DNA of 64,000 bases from Viola odorata. Lineage: Eukaryota; Streptophyta; Magnoliopsida; Malpighiales; Violaceae. Of the stretch, positions 50,168 to 63,925 are shown in pieces. The notes under the pieces are model-generated. The model worked only from the letters and a program-made list of their open reading frames with translations. It was not told the origin of the DNA and ran no database searches. Positions within the stretch are counted from its first letter, which is position 1, and each line of letters starts with the position of its first letter. Position numbers and translations under genes: made by a program. The stretch covers positions 28,676,040 through 28,740,039 of the forward strand of contig OY829546.1 of NCBI GenBank assembly GCA_963691705.1, written 5' to 3'.

Positions 50168-52460
50168 TTTAGTAAACCAAGCACAACTTTTGATTCCGAT
50201 GTCCGAATTGCTTGATTCTTCTTGATTTAGATTCCTAACAGATAGGGCTTTCCAAGGAACTAAGAGTCACTGAAATTGGACTCCAATAGGTATGTATTGA
50301 AATATGATTTCGAGACTAACACTTTTGTGGACTGTTTTTGTGACTCTTTTGTGACTCTTCTCGTGACTTAAATAAAAGACTCAAAATAGAAAAGTAATGA
50401 CACTTTGGTGGACTGATTTTGTGACTCTAATTGACACAACGAAAAAAGTAAAGGATAGTTACCAAACTTGAACGCCTTGAGCTCCGCTACTAACTGATAA
50501 GGCTCCAGTCGCCTAGAGACTTAGCAATGAAATTGTGATCTAGTTCAAAGCTTGGATTTCGAATGCGGAAACATAACTCAAAGAAAACCGTGAAACTCCA
50601 ACACTGAGAGCTTTTGGCACTTCACGTCGAATCCCTTGAGGTTCTTGTGTCAAACCGATGAATCTCCAAGACTGGGTGCTCTTGGCAATTCAAAGACGAA
50701 TGACTCAATAGATAGCAACATCGGGCTTTACTTGTGGCTACTCTCAGCTTGCGATACTAGGAATAGAACAAGGTTCCAAAGGAACGGTTTATGAGGACGC
50801 ACCTCTCAAAGACAAAGTCTCGTTCTTTTTCCAAAAATATCATAGATTATTTTATTCATACGGCAAGGCCTTTAAATAGGCTAGGAAAATTACAAACTTA
50901 GAAATAAATAATTCCTAAACAGATAATTCCTAAATAGATAATTCCTAAATAAATAATTCCAAAATAAATAATCCCTAAATAAATAATCCCTAAATAAGCC
51001 AAAACTCTATATAGTAATTAAAAATACATAAAATAGGAAATATTAATCCATACCCTCCTTTGCCAAACCCTAGTCGTCGCCAAACCCTAGCCGACTTGGG
51101 CTTTCTGGTGCGCCTATGCGTGCGCGCTGCTTGGCCCACGCGGCTTGCGATACGAGGATCGTATGATCCCCTCCCTCTTATCAAAGGTTCGCCCTCGAAT
51201 GTCATTCTGCATAGGGGTTGTATCGCAATCCCTCTTAGCATCAAGCCTTGCTTCTGCCATCTTTATTCACCTAAATCAAACTTAACACAAGAAAGTGGAA
51301 ATCTATTTTCGGCGAACACAGTTTAGTAAACCAAGCACAACTTTTGATTCCGATGTCCGAATTGCTTGATTCTTCTAGATTTAGATTCCTAACAGATAGG
51401 GCTTTCCAAGGAACTAAGATTCACTGAAATTGGACTCCAATAGGTATGTATTGAAATATGATTTCGAGACTAACACTTTTGTGGACTGTTTTTGTGACTC
51501 TTTTGTGACTCTTCTCGTGACTTAAATAAAAGACTCAAAATAGAAAAGTAATGACACTTTGGTGGACTGATTTTGTGACTCTAATTGACACAACGAAAAA
51601 AGTAAAGGATAGTTACCAAACTTGAACGCCTTGAGCTCCGCTACTAACTGATAAGGCTCCAGTCGCCTAGAGACTTAGCAATGAAATTGTGATCTAGTTC
51701 AAAGCTTGGATTTCGAATGCGGAAACATAACTCAAAGAAAACCGTGAAACTCCAACACTGAGAGCTTTTGGCACTTCACGTCGAATCCCTTGAGGTTCTT
51801 GTGTCAAACCGATGAATCTCCAAGACTGGGTGCTCTTGGCAATTCAAAGACGAATGACTCAATAGATAGCAACATCGGGCTTTACTTGTGGCTACTCTCA
51901 GCTTGCGATACTAGGAATAGAACAAGGTTCCATAGGAACGGTTTATGAGGACGCACCTCTCAAACACAAAGTCTCGTTCTTTTTCCAAAAATATCATAGA
52001 TTATTTTATTCATACGGCAAGGCCTTTAAATAGGCTAGGAAAATTACAAACTTAGAAATAAATAATTCCTAAACAGATAATTCCTAAATAGATAATTCCT
52101 AAATAAATAATTCCAAAATAAATAATCCCTAAATAAGCCAAAACTCTATATAGTAATTAAAAATACATAAAATAGGAAATATTAATCCATACCCTCCTTT
52201 GCCAAACCCTAGTCGTCGCCAAACCCTAGCCGACTTGGGCTTTCTGGTGCGCCTATGCGTGCGCGCTGCTTGGCCCACGCGGCTTGCGATACGAGGATCG
52301 TATGATCCCCTCCCTCTTATCAAAGGTTCGCCCTCGAATGTCATTCTGCATAGGGGTTGTATCGCAATCCCTCTTAGCATCAAGCCTTGCTTCTGCCATC
52401 TTTATTCACCTAAATCAAACTTAACACAAGAAAGTGGAAATCTATTTTCGGCGAACACAG
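50168..52460. repeat. Units 45 and 46, flank type with reversion toward core
   Basis: Unit 45 (1,154 bp) has the flank markers GAAAAAAGTA, GAGCTTTTGG, CCAAAGG and CAAAGACAAAG, with a private AAGAGTCACTG. Unit 46 (1,139 bp) has the flank markers in its left half only. From CCATAGG and AAACACAAAG onward its right half is core-like with five minisatellite units. Unit 46 is a mosaic with a switch near the middle. Confidence 0.78.
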
Positions 52461-53010
52461 TTTAGTAAACCAAGCACAACTTTTGATTCCGATGTCCGAA
52501 TTGCTTGATTCTTCTTGATTTAGATTCCTAACAGTTAGGGCTTTCCAACGAACTAAGATTCACAGAAATTGGACTCCAATAGGTATGTATTGAAATATGA
52601 TTTCGAGACTAACACTTTTGTGGACTGTTTTTGTGACTCTTTTGTGACTCTTCTCGTGACTTAAATAAAAGACTCAAAATAGAAAAGTAATGACACTTTG
52701 GTGGACTGATTTTGTGACTCTAATTGACACAACGACAAAAGTAAAGGATAGTTACCAAACTTGAACACCTTGAGCTCCGCTACTAACTGATAAGGCTCCA
52801 GTCGCCTAGAGACTTAGCAATGAAATTGTGATCTAGTTCAAAGCTTGGATTTCGAATGCGGAAACATAACTCAAAGAAAACCGTGAAACTCCAACACTGG
52901 GAGCTTTTGGCACTTCACGTCGAATCCCTTGAGATTCTTGTGTCAAACCGATGAATCTCCAAGACTGGGTGCTCTTGGCAATTCAAAGACGAATGACTCA
53001 ATAGATAGCA

Positions 53011-53140
53011 AGTTCGGGCTTTACTTGTGGCTACTATCAACTTGAGAAACTAGGAATAGAACAAGGTTCCATATGAACGGTGTATGAGGACGCACCTATC
53101 AAAGACAAAGTATCATTCTTTTCCAAAATCATCATATATT
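53011..53140. repeat. Divergent patch in unit 47 (D-type block)
   Basis: About 15 differences from the core unit fall in roughly 130 bp, by hand alignment. Examples are AGTTCGGG for ACATCGGG, CAACTTGAGAAAC for CAGCTTGCGATAC, CCATATGAACGGTGT for CCATAGGAACGGTTT, and GTATCATTC for GTCTCGTTC, plus loss of one T. Sequence on both sides is ordinary. The one-base loss gives the 1,138-bp length. Confidence 0.85.
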
Positions 53141-55302
53141 ATTTTATTCATACGGCAAGGCCTTTAAATAGGCTAGGAAAATTACAAACTTAGAAATAAA
53201 TAATTCCTAAACAGATAATTCCTAAATAGATAATTCCTAAATAAATAATTCCAAAATAAATAATCCCTAAATAAGCCAAAACTCTATATAGTAATTAAAA
53301 ACACATAAAATAGGAAATATTAATCCATGCCCTCCTTTGCCAAACCCTAGTCGTCGCCAAACCCTAGCCGATTTGGGCTTTCTGGTGCGCCTATGCGTGC
53401 GCGCTGCTTGGCCCACGCGGCTTGCGATACGAGGATCGTATGATCCCCTCCCTCTTATCAAAGGTTCGCCCTCGAATCTCATTCTGCATAGGGGTTGTAT
53501 CGCAATCCCTCTTAGCATCAAGCCTTGCTTCTGCCATCTTTATTCACCTAAATCAAACTTAACACAAGAAAGTGGAAATCTATTTTCGGCGAACACAGTT
53601 TAGTAAACCAAGCACAACTTTTGATTCCGACGTCCGAATTGCTTGATTCTTCTTGATTTAGATTCCTAACAGTTAGGGCTTTCCAACGAACTAAGATTCA
53701 CAGAAATTGGACTCCAATAGGTATGTATTGAAATATGATTTCGAGACTAACACTTTTGTGGACTGTTTTTGTGACTCTTTTGTGACTCTTCTCGTGACTT
53801 AAATAAAAGACTCAAAATAGAAAAGTAATGACACTTTGGTGGACTGATTTTGTGACTCTAATTGACACAACGACAAAAGTAAAGGATAGTTACCAAACTT
53901 GAACACCTTGAGCTCCGCTACCAACTGATAAGGCTCCAGTCGCCTAGAGACTTAGCAATGAAATTGTGATTTAGTTCAAAGCTTGGATTTCGAATGCGGA
54001 AACATAACTCAAAGAAAACTGTGAAACTCCAACACTGGGTGCTTTTGGCACTTCATGTCGAATCCCTTGAGATTCTTGTGTCAAACCGATGAATCTCCAA
54101 GACTGGGTGCTCTTGGCAATTCAAAGACGAATGACTCAATAGATAGCAACATCGGGCTTTACTTGTGGCTACTCTCAGCTTGCGATACTAGGAATAGAAC
54201 AAGGTTCCATAGGAACCGTTTATGAGGACGCACCTCTCAAAGACAAAGTCTCGTTCTTTTTCCAAAAATATCATAGATTATTTTATTCATACGGCAAGGC
54301 CTTTAAATAGGCTAGGAAAATTACAAACTTAGAAATAAATAATTCCTAAACAGATAATTCCTAAATCGATAATTCCTAAATAAATAATTCCAAAATAAAT
54401 AATCCCTAAATATATAATCCCTAAATAAGCCAAAACTCTATATAATAATTAAAAATACATAAAATAGGAAATATTAATCCATACCCTCCTTTGCCAAACC
54501 CTAGTCGTCGCCAAACCCTAGCCGACTTGGGCTTTCTGGTGCGCCTGTGCGTGCGCGCTGCTTGGCCCACGCGGCTTGCGATACGAGGATCTTATGATCC
54601 CCTCCCTCTTATCAAAGGTTCGCCCTCGAATCTCATTCTGCATAGGGGTTGTATCGCAATCCCTCTTAGCATCAAGCCTTGCTTCTGCCATCTTTATTCA
54701 CCTAAATCAAACTTAACACAAGAAAGTGGAAATCTATTTTCGGCGAACACAGTTTAGTAAACCAAGCACAACTTTTGATTCCGATGTCCGAATTGCTTGA
54801 TTCTTCTTGATTTAGATTCCTAACAGTTAGGGCTTTCCAACGAACTAAGATTCACAGAAATTGGACTCCAATAGGTATGTATTGAAATATGATTTCGAGA
54901 CTAACACTTTTGTGGACTGTTTTTGTGACTCTTTTGTGACTCTTCTCGTGACTTAAATAAAAGACTCAAAATAGAAAAGTAATGACACTTTGGTGGACTG
55001 ATTTTGTGACTCTAATTGACACAACGACAAAAGTAAAGGATAGTTACCAAACTTGAACACCTTGAGCTCCGCTACCAACTGATAAGGCTCCAGTCGCCTA
55101 GAGACTTAGCAATGAAATTGTGATCTAGTTCAAAGCTTGGATTTCTAATGCGGAAACATAACTCAAAGAAAACCGTGAAACTCCAACACTGGGTGCTTTT
55201 GGCACTTCACGTCGAATCCCTTGAGATTCTTGTGTCAAACCGATGAATCTCCAAGACTAGGTGCTCTTGGCAATTCAAAGACGAATGACTCAATAGATAG
55301 CA

Positions 55303-55432
55303 AGTTCGGGCTTTACTTGTGGCTACTCTCAACTTGAGAAACTAGGAATAGAACAAGGTTCCATATGAACGGTGTATGAGGACGCACCTATCAAAGACAA
55401 AGTATCATTCTTTTCCAAAATTATCATATATT
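55303..55432. repeat. Divergent patch in unit 49 (D-type block)
   Basis: It is the same variant block as in unit 47, with small differences: CTACTCTCAAC keeps the core C, and it reads AAAATTATCATATATT. The rest of unit 49 has its own changes, such as ATTTCTAATGCG and a fourth minisatellite unit ATAATTCCTAAATAA. Confidence 0.85.
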
Positions 55433-58400
55433 ATTTTATTCATACGGCAAGGCCTTTAAATAGGCTAGGAAAATTAGAAACTTAGAAATAAATAATTCCT
55501 AAACAGATAATTCCTAAATAGATAATTCCTAAATAAATAATTCCTAAATAAATAATCCCTAAATAAGCCAAAACTCTATATAGTAATTAAAAACACATAA
55601 AATAGTAAATATTAATCCTTGCCCTCCTTTGCCAAACCCTAGTCGTCGCCAAACCCTAGCCGACTTGGGCTTTCTGGTGCGCCTATGCGTGCGCGCTGCT
55701 TGGCCCACGCGGCTTGCGATACGAGGATCGTATGATCCCCTCCCTCTTATCAAAGGTTCGCCCTCGAATCTCATTCTGCATAGGGGTTGTATCGCAATCC
55801 CTCTTAGCATCAAGCCTTGCTTCTGCCATCTTTATTCACCTAAATCAAACTTAACACAAGAAAGTGGAAATCTATGTTCGGCGAACACAGTTTAGTAAAC
55901 CAAGCACAACTTTTGATTCCGACGTCCGAATTGCTTGATTCTTCTTGATTTAGATTCCTAACAGTTAGGGCTTTCCAACGAACTAAGATTCATAGAAATT
56001 GGACTCCAATAGGTATGTATTGAAATATGATTTCGAGACTAACACTTTTGTGGACTGTTTTTGTGACTCTTTTGTGACTCTTCTCGTGACTTAAATAAAA
56101 GACTCAAAATAGAAAAGTAATGACACTTTGGTGGACTGATTTTGTGACTCTAATTGACACAACAACAAAAGTAAAGGATAGTTACCAAACTTGAACACCT
56201 TGAGCTCCGCTACCAACTGATAAGGCTCCAGTCGCCTAGAGACTTAGCAATGAAATTGTGATTTAGTTCAAAGCTTGGATTTCGAATGCGGAAACATAAC
56301 TCAAAGAAAACCGTGAAACTCCAACACTGGGTGCTTTTGGCACTTCATGTCGAATCCCTTGAGATTCTTGTGTCAAACCGATGAATCTCCAAGACTGGGT
56401 GCTCTTGACAATTCAAAGACGAATGACTCAATAGATAGCAACATCGGGCTTTACTTGTGGCTACTCTCAGCTTGCGATACTAGGAATAGAACAAGGTTCC
56501 ATAGGAACCGTTTATGAGGACGCACCTCTCAAAGACAAAGTCTCGTTCTTTTTCCAAAAATATCATAGATTATTTTATTCATACGGCAAGGCCTTTAAAT
56601 AGGCTAGGAAACTTACAAACTTAGAAATAAATAATTCCTAAACATATAATTCCTAAATCGATAATTCCTAAATAAATAATTCCAAAATAAATAATCCCTA
56701 AATAAATAATCCCTAAATAAGCCAAAACTCTATATAGTAATTAAAAATACATAAAATAGGAAATATTAATCCATAACCTCCTTTGCCAAACCCTAGTCGT
56801 CGCCAAACCCTAGCCGACTTGGGCTTTCTGGTGCGCCTATGCGTGCGCCCTGCTTGGCCCACGCGGCTTGCGATACGAGGATCGTATGATCCCCTCCCTC
56901 TTATCAAAGGTTCGCCCTCGAATCTCATTCTGCATAGGGGTTGTATCGCAATCCCTCTTAGCATCAAGCCTTGCTTCTGCCATCTTTATTCACCTAAATC
57001 AAACTTAACACAAGAAAGTGGAAATCTATTTTCGGCGAACACAGTTTAGTAAACCAAGCACAACTTTTGATTCCGATGTCCGAATTGCTTGATTCTTCTT
57101 GATTTAGATTCCTAACAGTTAGGGCTTTCCAACGAACTAAGATTCACAGAAATTGGACTCCAATAGGTATGTGTTGAAATATGATTTCGAGACTAACACT
57201 TTTGTGGACTGTTTTTGTGACTCTTTTGTGACTCTTCTCGTGACTTAAATAAAAGACTCAAAATAGAAAAGTAATGACACTTTGGTGGACTGATTTTGTG
57301 ACTCTAATTGACACAACGACAAAAGTAAAGGATAGTTACCAAACTTGAACACCTTGAGCTCCGCTACCAACTGATAAGGCTCCAGTCGCCTAGAGACTTA
57401 GCAATGAAATTGTGATCTAGTTCAAAGCTTGGATTTCGAATGCGGAAACATAACTCAAAGAAAACCGTGAAACTCCAACACTGGGTGCGTTTGGCACTTC
57501 ACGTCGAATCCCTTGAGATTCTTGTGTCAAACCGATGAATCTCCAAGACTGGGTGCTCTTGGCAATTCAAAGACGAATGACTCAATAGATAGCAACATCG
57601 GGCTTTACTTGTGGCTACTCTCAGCTTGCGATACTAGGAATAGAACAAGGTTCCATAGGAACGGTTTATGAGGACGCACCTCTCAAAGACAAAGTCTCGT
57701 TCTTTTTCCAAAAATATCATAGATTATTTTATTCATACGGCAAGGCCTTTAAATAGGCTAGGAAAATTACAAACGTAGAAATAAATAATTCCTAAACAGA
57801 TAATTCCTAAATCGATAATTCCTAAATAAATAATTCCAAAATAAATAATCCCTAAATAAATAATCCCTAAATAAGCCAAAACTCTATATAGTAATTAAAA
57901 ATACATAAAATAGGAAATATTAATCCATACCCTCCTTTGCCAAACCCTAGTCGTCGCCAAACCCTAGCCGACTTGGGCTTTCTGGTGCGCCTATGCATGC
58001 GCGCTGCTTGGCCCACGCGGCTTGCGATACGAGGATCGTATGATCCCCTCCCTCTTATCAAAGGTTCGCCCTCGAATCTCATTCTACATAGGGGTTGTAT
58101 CGCAATCCCTCTTAGCATCAAGCCTTGCTTCTTCCATCTTTATTCACCTAAATCAAACTTAACACAAGAAAGTGGAAATCTATTTTCGGCGAACACAGTT
58201 TAGTAAACCAAGCACAACTTTTGATTCCGATGTCCGAATTGCTTGATTCTTCTTGATTTAGATTCCTAACAGTTAGGGCTTTCCAACGAACTAAGATTCA
58301 CAGAAATTGGACTCCAATAGGTATGTGTTGAAATATGATTTCGAGACTAACACTTTTGTGGACTGTTTTTGTGACTCTTTTGTGACTCTTCTCGTGACTT

Positions 58401-61056
58401 AAATAAAAGACTCAAAATAGAAAAGTAATGACACTTTGGTGGACTGATTTTGTGACTCTAATTGACACAACGACAAAAGTAAAGGACAGTTACCAAACTT
58501 GAACACCTTGAGCTCCGCTACCAACTGATAAGGCTCCAGTCGCCTAGAGACTTAGCAATGAAATTGTGATCTAGTTCAAAGCTTGGATTTCGAATGCGGA
58601 AACATAACTCAAAGAAAACCGTGAAACTCCAACACTGGGTGCTTTTGGCACTTCACGTCGAATCCCTTGAGATTCTTGTGTCAAACCGATGAATCTCCAA
58701 GACTGGGTGCTCTTGGCAATTCAAAGACGAATGACTCAATAGATAGCAACATCGGGCTTTACTTGTGGCTACTCTCAGCTTGCGATACTAGGAATAGAAC
58801 AAGGTTCCATAGGAACGGTTTATGAGGACGCACCTCTCAAAGACAAAGTCTCGTTCTTTTTCCAAAAATATCATAGATTATTTTATTCATACGGCAAGGC
58901 CTTTAAATAGGCTAGGAAAATTACAAACTTAGAAATAAATAATTCCTAAACAGATAATTCCTAAATAGATAATTCCTAAATAAATAATTCCAAAATAAAT
59001 AATCCCTAAATAAATAATCCCTAAATAAGCCAAAACTCTATATAGTAATTAAAAATACATAAAATAGGAAATATTAATCCATACCCTCCTTTGCCAAACC
59101 CTAGTCGTCGCCAAACCCTAGCCGACTTGGGCTTTCTGGTGCGCCTATGCGTGCGCGCTGCTTGGCCCACGCGGCTTGCGATACGAGGATCGTATGATCC
59201 CCTCCCTCTTATCAAAGGTTCGCCCTCGAATCTCATTCTGCATAGGGGTTGTATCGCAATCCCTCTTAGCATCAAGCCTTGCTTCTGCCATCTTTATTCA
59301 CCTAAATCAAACTTAACACAAGAAAGTGGAAATCTATTTTCGGCGAACACAGTTTAGTAAACCAAGCACAACTTTTGATTCCGATGTCCGAATTGCTTGA
59401 TTCTTCTTGATTTAGATTCCTAACAGTTAGGGCTTTCCAACGAACTAAGATTCACAGAAATTGGACTCCAATAGGTATGTGTTGAAATATGATTTCGAGA
59501 CTAACACTTTTGTGGACTGTTTTTGTGACTCTTTTGTGACTCTTCTCGTGACTTAAATAAAAGACTCAAAATAGAAAAGTAATGACACTTTGGTGGACTG
59601 ATTTTGTGACTCTAATTGACACAACGACAAAAGTAAAGGATAGTTACCAAACTTGAACACCTTGAGCTCCGCTACCAACTGATAAGGCTCTAGTCGCCTA
59701 GAGACTTAGCAATGAAATTGTGATCTAGTTCAAAGCTTGGATTTCGAATGCGGAAACATAACTCAAAGAAAACCGTGAAACTCCAACACTGGGTGCGTTT
59801 GGCACTTCACGTCGAATCCCTTGAGATTCTTGTGTCAAACCGATGAATCTCCAAGACTGGGTGCTCTTGGCAATTCAAAGACGAATGACTCAATAGATAG
59901 CAACATCGGGCTTTACTTGTGGCTACTCTCAGCTTGCGATACTAGGAATAGAACAAGGTTCCATAGGAACGGTTTATGAGGACGCACCTCTCAAAGACAA
60001 AGTCTCGTTCTTTTTCCAAAAATATCATAGATTATTTTATTCATACGGCAAGGCCTTTAAATAGGCTAGGAAAATTACAAACGTAGAAATAAATAATTCC
60101 TAAACAGATAATTCCTAAATCGATAATTCCTAAATAAATAATTCCAAAATAAATAATCCCTAAATAAATAATCCCTAAATAAGCCAAAACTCTATATAGT
60201 AATTAAAAATACATAAAATAGGAAATATTAATCCATACCCTCCTTTGCCAAACCCTAGTCGTCGCCAAACCCTAGCCGACTTGGGCTTTCTGGTGCGCCT
60301 ATGCATGCGCGCTGCTTGGCCCACGCGGCTTGCGATACGAGGATCGTATGATCCCCTCCCTCTTATCAAAGGTTCGCCCTCGAATCTCATTCTACATAGG
60401 GGTTGTATCGCAATCCCTCTTAGCATCAAGCCTTGCTTCTTCCATCTTTATTCACCTAAATCAAACTTAACACAAGAAAGTGGAAATCTATTTTCGGCGA
60501 ACACAGTTTAGTAAACCAAGCACAACTTTTGATTCCGATGTCCGAATTGCTTGATTCTTCTTGATTTAGATTCCTAACAGTTAGGGCTTTCCAACGAACT
60601 AAGATTCACAGAAATTGGACTCCAATAGGTATGTATTGAAATATGATTTCGAGACTAACACTTTTGTGGACTGTTTTTGTGACTCTTTTGTGACTCTTCT
60701 CGTGACTTAAATAAAAGACTCAAAATAGAAAAGTAATGACACTTTGGTGGACTGATTTTGTGACTCTAATTGACACAACGACAAAAGTAAAGGATAGTTA
60801 CCAAACTTGAACACCTTGAGCTCCGCTACCAACTGATAAGGCTCCAGTCGCCTAGAGACTTAGCAATGAAATTGTGATCTAGTTCAAAGCTTGGATTTCT
60901 AATGCGGAAACATAACTCAAAGAAAACCGTGAAACTCCAACACTGGGTGCTTTTGGCACTTCACGTCGAATCCCTTGAGATTCTTGTGTCAAACCGATGA
61001 ATCTCCAAGACTGGGTGCTCTTGGCAATTCAAAGACGAATGACTCAATAAATAGCA

Positions 61057-61186
61057 AGTTCGGGCTTTACTTGTGGCTACTCTCAACTTGAGAAACTAGG
61101 AATAGAACAAGGTTCCATATGAACGGTGTATGAGGACGCACCTATCAAAGACAAAGTATCATTCTTTTCCAAAATTATCATATATT
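61057..61186. repeat. Divergent patch in unit 54 (D-type block)
   Basis: It carries the AGTTCGGG, TTGAGAAAC, CATATGAACGGTGT and GTATCATTC variants as in unit 49. The unit also has CAATAAATAGC, AAACAAATAATTCC and ATATAGTCATT, which it shares with unit 56. Confidence 0.85.
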
Positions 61187-61815
61187 ATTTTATTCATACG
61201 GCAAGGCCTTTAAATAGGCTAGGAAAATTACAAACTTAGAAATAAATAATTCCTAAACAAATAATTCCTAAATAGATAATTCCTAAATAAATAATTCCTA
61301 AATAAATAATCCCTAAATAAGCCAAAACTCTATATAGTCATTAAAAACACATAAAATAGGAAATATTAATCCATGCCCTCCTTTGCCAAACCCTAGTCGT
61401 CGCCAAACCCTAGCCGACTTGGGCTTTCTGGTGCGCCTATGCGTGCGCGCTGCTTGGCCCACGCGGCTTGCGATACGAGGATCGTATGATCCCCTCCCTC
61501 TTATCAAAGGTTCGCCCTCGAATCTCATTCTGCATAGGGGTTGTATCGCAATCCCTCTTAGCATCAAGCCTTGCTTCTGCCATCTTTATTCACCTAAATC
61601 AAACTTAACACAAGAAAGTGGAAATCTATTTTCGGCGAACACAGTTTAGTAAACCAAGCACAACTTTTGATTCCGATGTCCGAATTGCTTGATTCTTCTT
61701 GATTTAGATTCCTAACAGTTAGGGCTTTCCAACGAACTAAGATTCACAGAAATTGGACTCCAATAGGTATGTATTGAAATATGATTTCGAGACTAACACT
61801 TTTGTGGACTGTTTT

Positions 61816-61829
61816 TGTGACTCTTCTCG
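61816..61829. repeat. Unit 55 with one 11-bp copy lost
   Basis: In unit 55 the text runs directly from GTTTTTGTGACTC to TTCTCGTGAC, so one of the two TTTTGTGACTC copies is gone. This accounts for the unit length of 1,143 bp: 1,154 with the six-unit minisatellite, minus 11. Slippage between the two copies is the simplest cause. Confidence 0.88.
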
Positions 61830-63337
61830 TGACTTAAATAAAAGACTCAAAATAGAAAAGTAATGACACTTTGGTGGACTGATTTTGTGACTCTAATTGA
61901 CACAACGACAAAAGTAAAGGATAGTTACCAAACTTGAACACCTTGAGCTCCGCTACCAACTGATAAGGCTCCAGTCGCCTAGAGACTTAGCAATGAAATT
62001 GTGATCTAGTTCAAAGCTTGGATTTCGAATGCGGAAACATAACTCAAAGAAAACCGTGAAACTCCAACACTGGGTGCTTTTGGCACTTCACGTCGAATCC
62101 CTTGAGATTCTTGTGTCAAACCGATGAATCTCCAAGACTGGGTGCTCTTGGCAATTCAAAGACGAATGACTCAATAGATAGCAACATCGGGCTTTACTTG
62201 TGGCTACTCTCAGCTTGCGATACTAGGAATAGAACAAGGTTCCATAGGAACCGTTTATGAGGACGCACCTCTCAAAGACAAAGTCTCGTTCTTTTTCCAA
62301 AAATATCATAGATTATTTTATTCATACGGCAAGGCCTTTAAATAGGCTAGGAAAATTACAAACTTAGAAATAAATAATTCCTAAACAGATAATTCCTAAA
62401 TCGATAATTCCTAAATAAATAATTCCAAAATAAATAATCCCTAAATAAATAATCCCTAAATAAGCCAAAACTCTATATAGTAATTAAAAATACATAAAAT
62501 AGGAAATATTAATCCATACCCTCCTTTGCCAAACCCTAGTCGTCGCCAAACCCTAGCCGACTTGGGCTTTCTGGTGCGCCTATGCATGCGCGCTGCTTGG
62601 CCCACGCGGCTTGCGATACGAGGATCGTATGATCCCCTCCCTCTTATCAAAGGTTCGCCCTCGAATCTCATTCTACATAGGGGTTGTATCGCAATCCCTC
62701 TTAGCATCAAGCCTTGCTTCTTCCATCTTTATTCACCTAAATCAAACTTAACACAAGAAAGTGGAAATCTATTTTCGGCGAACACAGTTTAGTAAACCAA
62801 GCACAACTTTTGATTCCGATGTCCGAATTGCTTGATTCTTCTTGATTTAGATTCCTAACAGTTAGGGCTTTCCAACGAACTAAGATTCACAGAAATTGGA
62901 CTCCAATAGGTATGTATTGAAATATGATTTCGAGACTAACACTTTTGTGGACTGTTTTTGTGACTCTTTTGTGACTCTTCTCGTGACTTAAATAAAAGAC
63001 TCAAAATAGAAAAGTAATGACACTTTGGTGGACTGATTTTGTGACTCTAATTGACACAACGACAAAAGTAAAGGATAGTTACCAAACTTGAACACCTTGA
63101 GCTCCGCTACCAACTGATAAGGCTCCAGTCGCCTAGAGACTTAGCAATGAAATTGTGATCTAGTTCAAAGCTTGGATTTCTAATGCGGAAACATAACTCA
63201 AAGAAAACCGTGAAACTCCAACACTGGGTGCTTTTGGCACTTCACGTCGAATCCCTTGAGATTCTTGTGTCAAACCGATGAATCTCCAAGACTGGGTGCT
63301 CTTGGCAATTCAAAGACGAATGACTCAATAAATAGCA

Positions 63338-63466
63338 AGTTCGGGCTTTACTTGTGGCTACTCTCAACTTGAGAAACTAGGAATAGAACAAGGTTCCATA
63401 TGAACGGTGTATGAAGACGCACCTATCAAAGACAAAGTATCATTCTTTTCCAAAATTATCATATAT
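63338..63466. repeat. Divergent patch in unit 56 (D-type block)
   Basis: It is essentially the unit 54 version, with a private ATGAAGACGC in place of ATGAGGACGC. Units 54-55 followed by 56 suggest that a D-type/ordinary dimer continues to the right. Confidence 0.85.
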
Positions 63467-63925
63467 TATTTTATTCATACGGCAAGGCCTTTAAATAGGC
63501 TAGGAAAATTACAAACTTAGAAATAAATAATTCCTAAACAAATAATTCCTAAATAGATAATTCCTAAATAAATAATTCCTAAATAAATAATCCCTAAATA
63601 AGCCAAAACTCTATATAGTCATTAAAAACACATAAAATAGGAAATATTAATCCATGCCCTCCTTTGCCAAACCCTAGTCGTCGCCAAACCCTAGCCGACT
63701 TGGGCTTTCTGGTGCGCCTATGCGTGCGCGCTGCTTGGCCCACGCGGCTTGCGATACGAGGATCGTATGATCCCCTCCCTCTTATCAAAGGTTCGCCCTC
63801 GAATCTCATTCTGCATAGGGGTTGTATCGCAATCCCTCTTAGCATCAAGCCTTGCTTCTGCCATCTTTATTCACCTAAATCAAACTTAACACAAGAAAGT
63901 GGAAATCTATTTTCGGCGAACACAG

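Larger units (their letters stand above)
52461..63925. repeat. Diverged flank, units 47-56
   Basis: All ten units share ACAGTTAGGG, TTCCAACGAAC, TTGAACACC and GAGATTCTTG, none of which occurs in units 1-40. Lengths are 1,138 bp (47, 49, 54, 56), 1,154 bp (48, 50-53) and 1,143 bp (55). Units 48, 50 and 55 share GGAACCGTTTATG; units 51 and 53 share GGGTGCGTTTGG and AACGTAGAAAT; units 52, 53 and 55 end with CTATGCATGC and CTTCCATC or lead into units that do. Units 54 and 56 are near identical. Divergence from the core is clearly higher than anywhere to the left. Confidence 0.85.
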
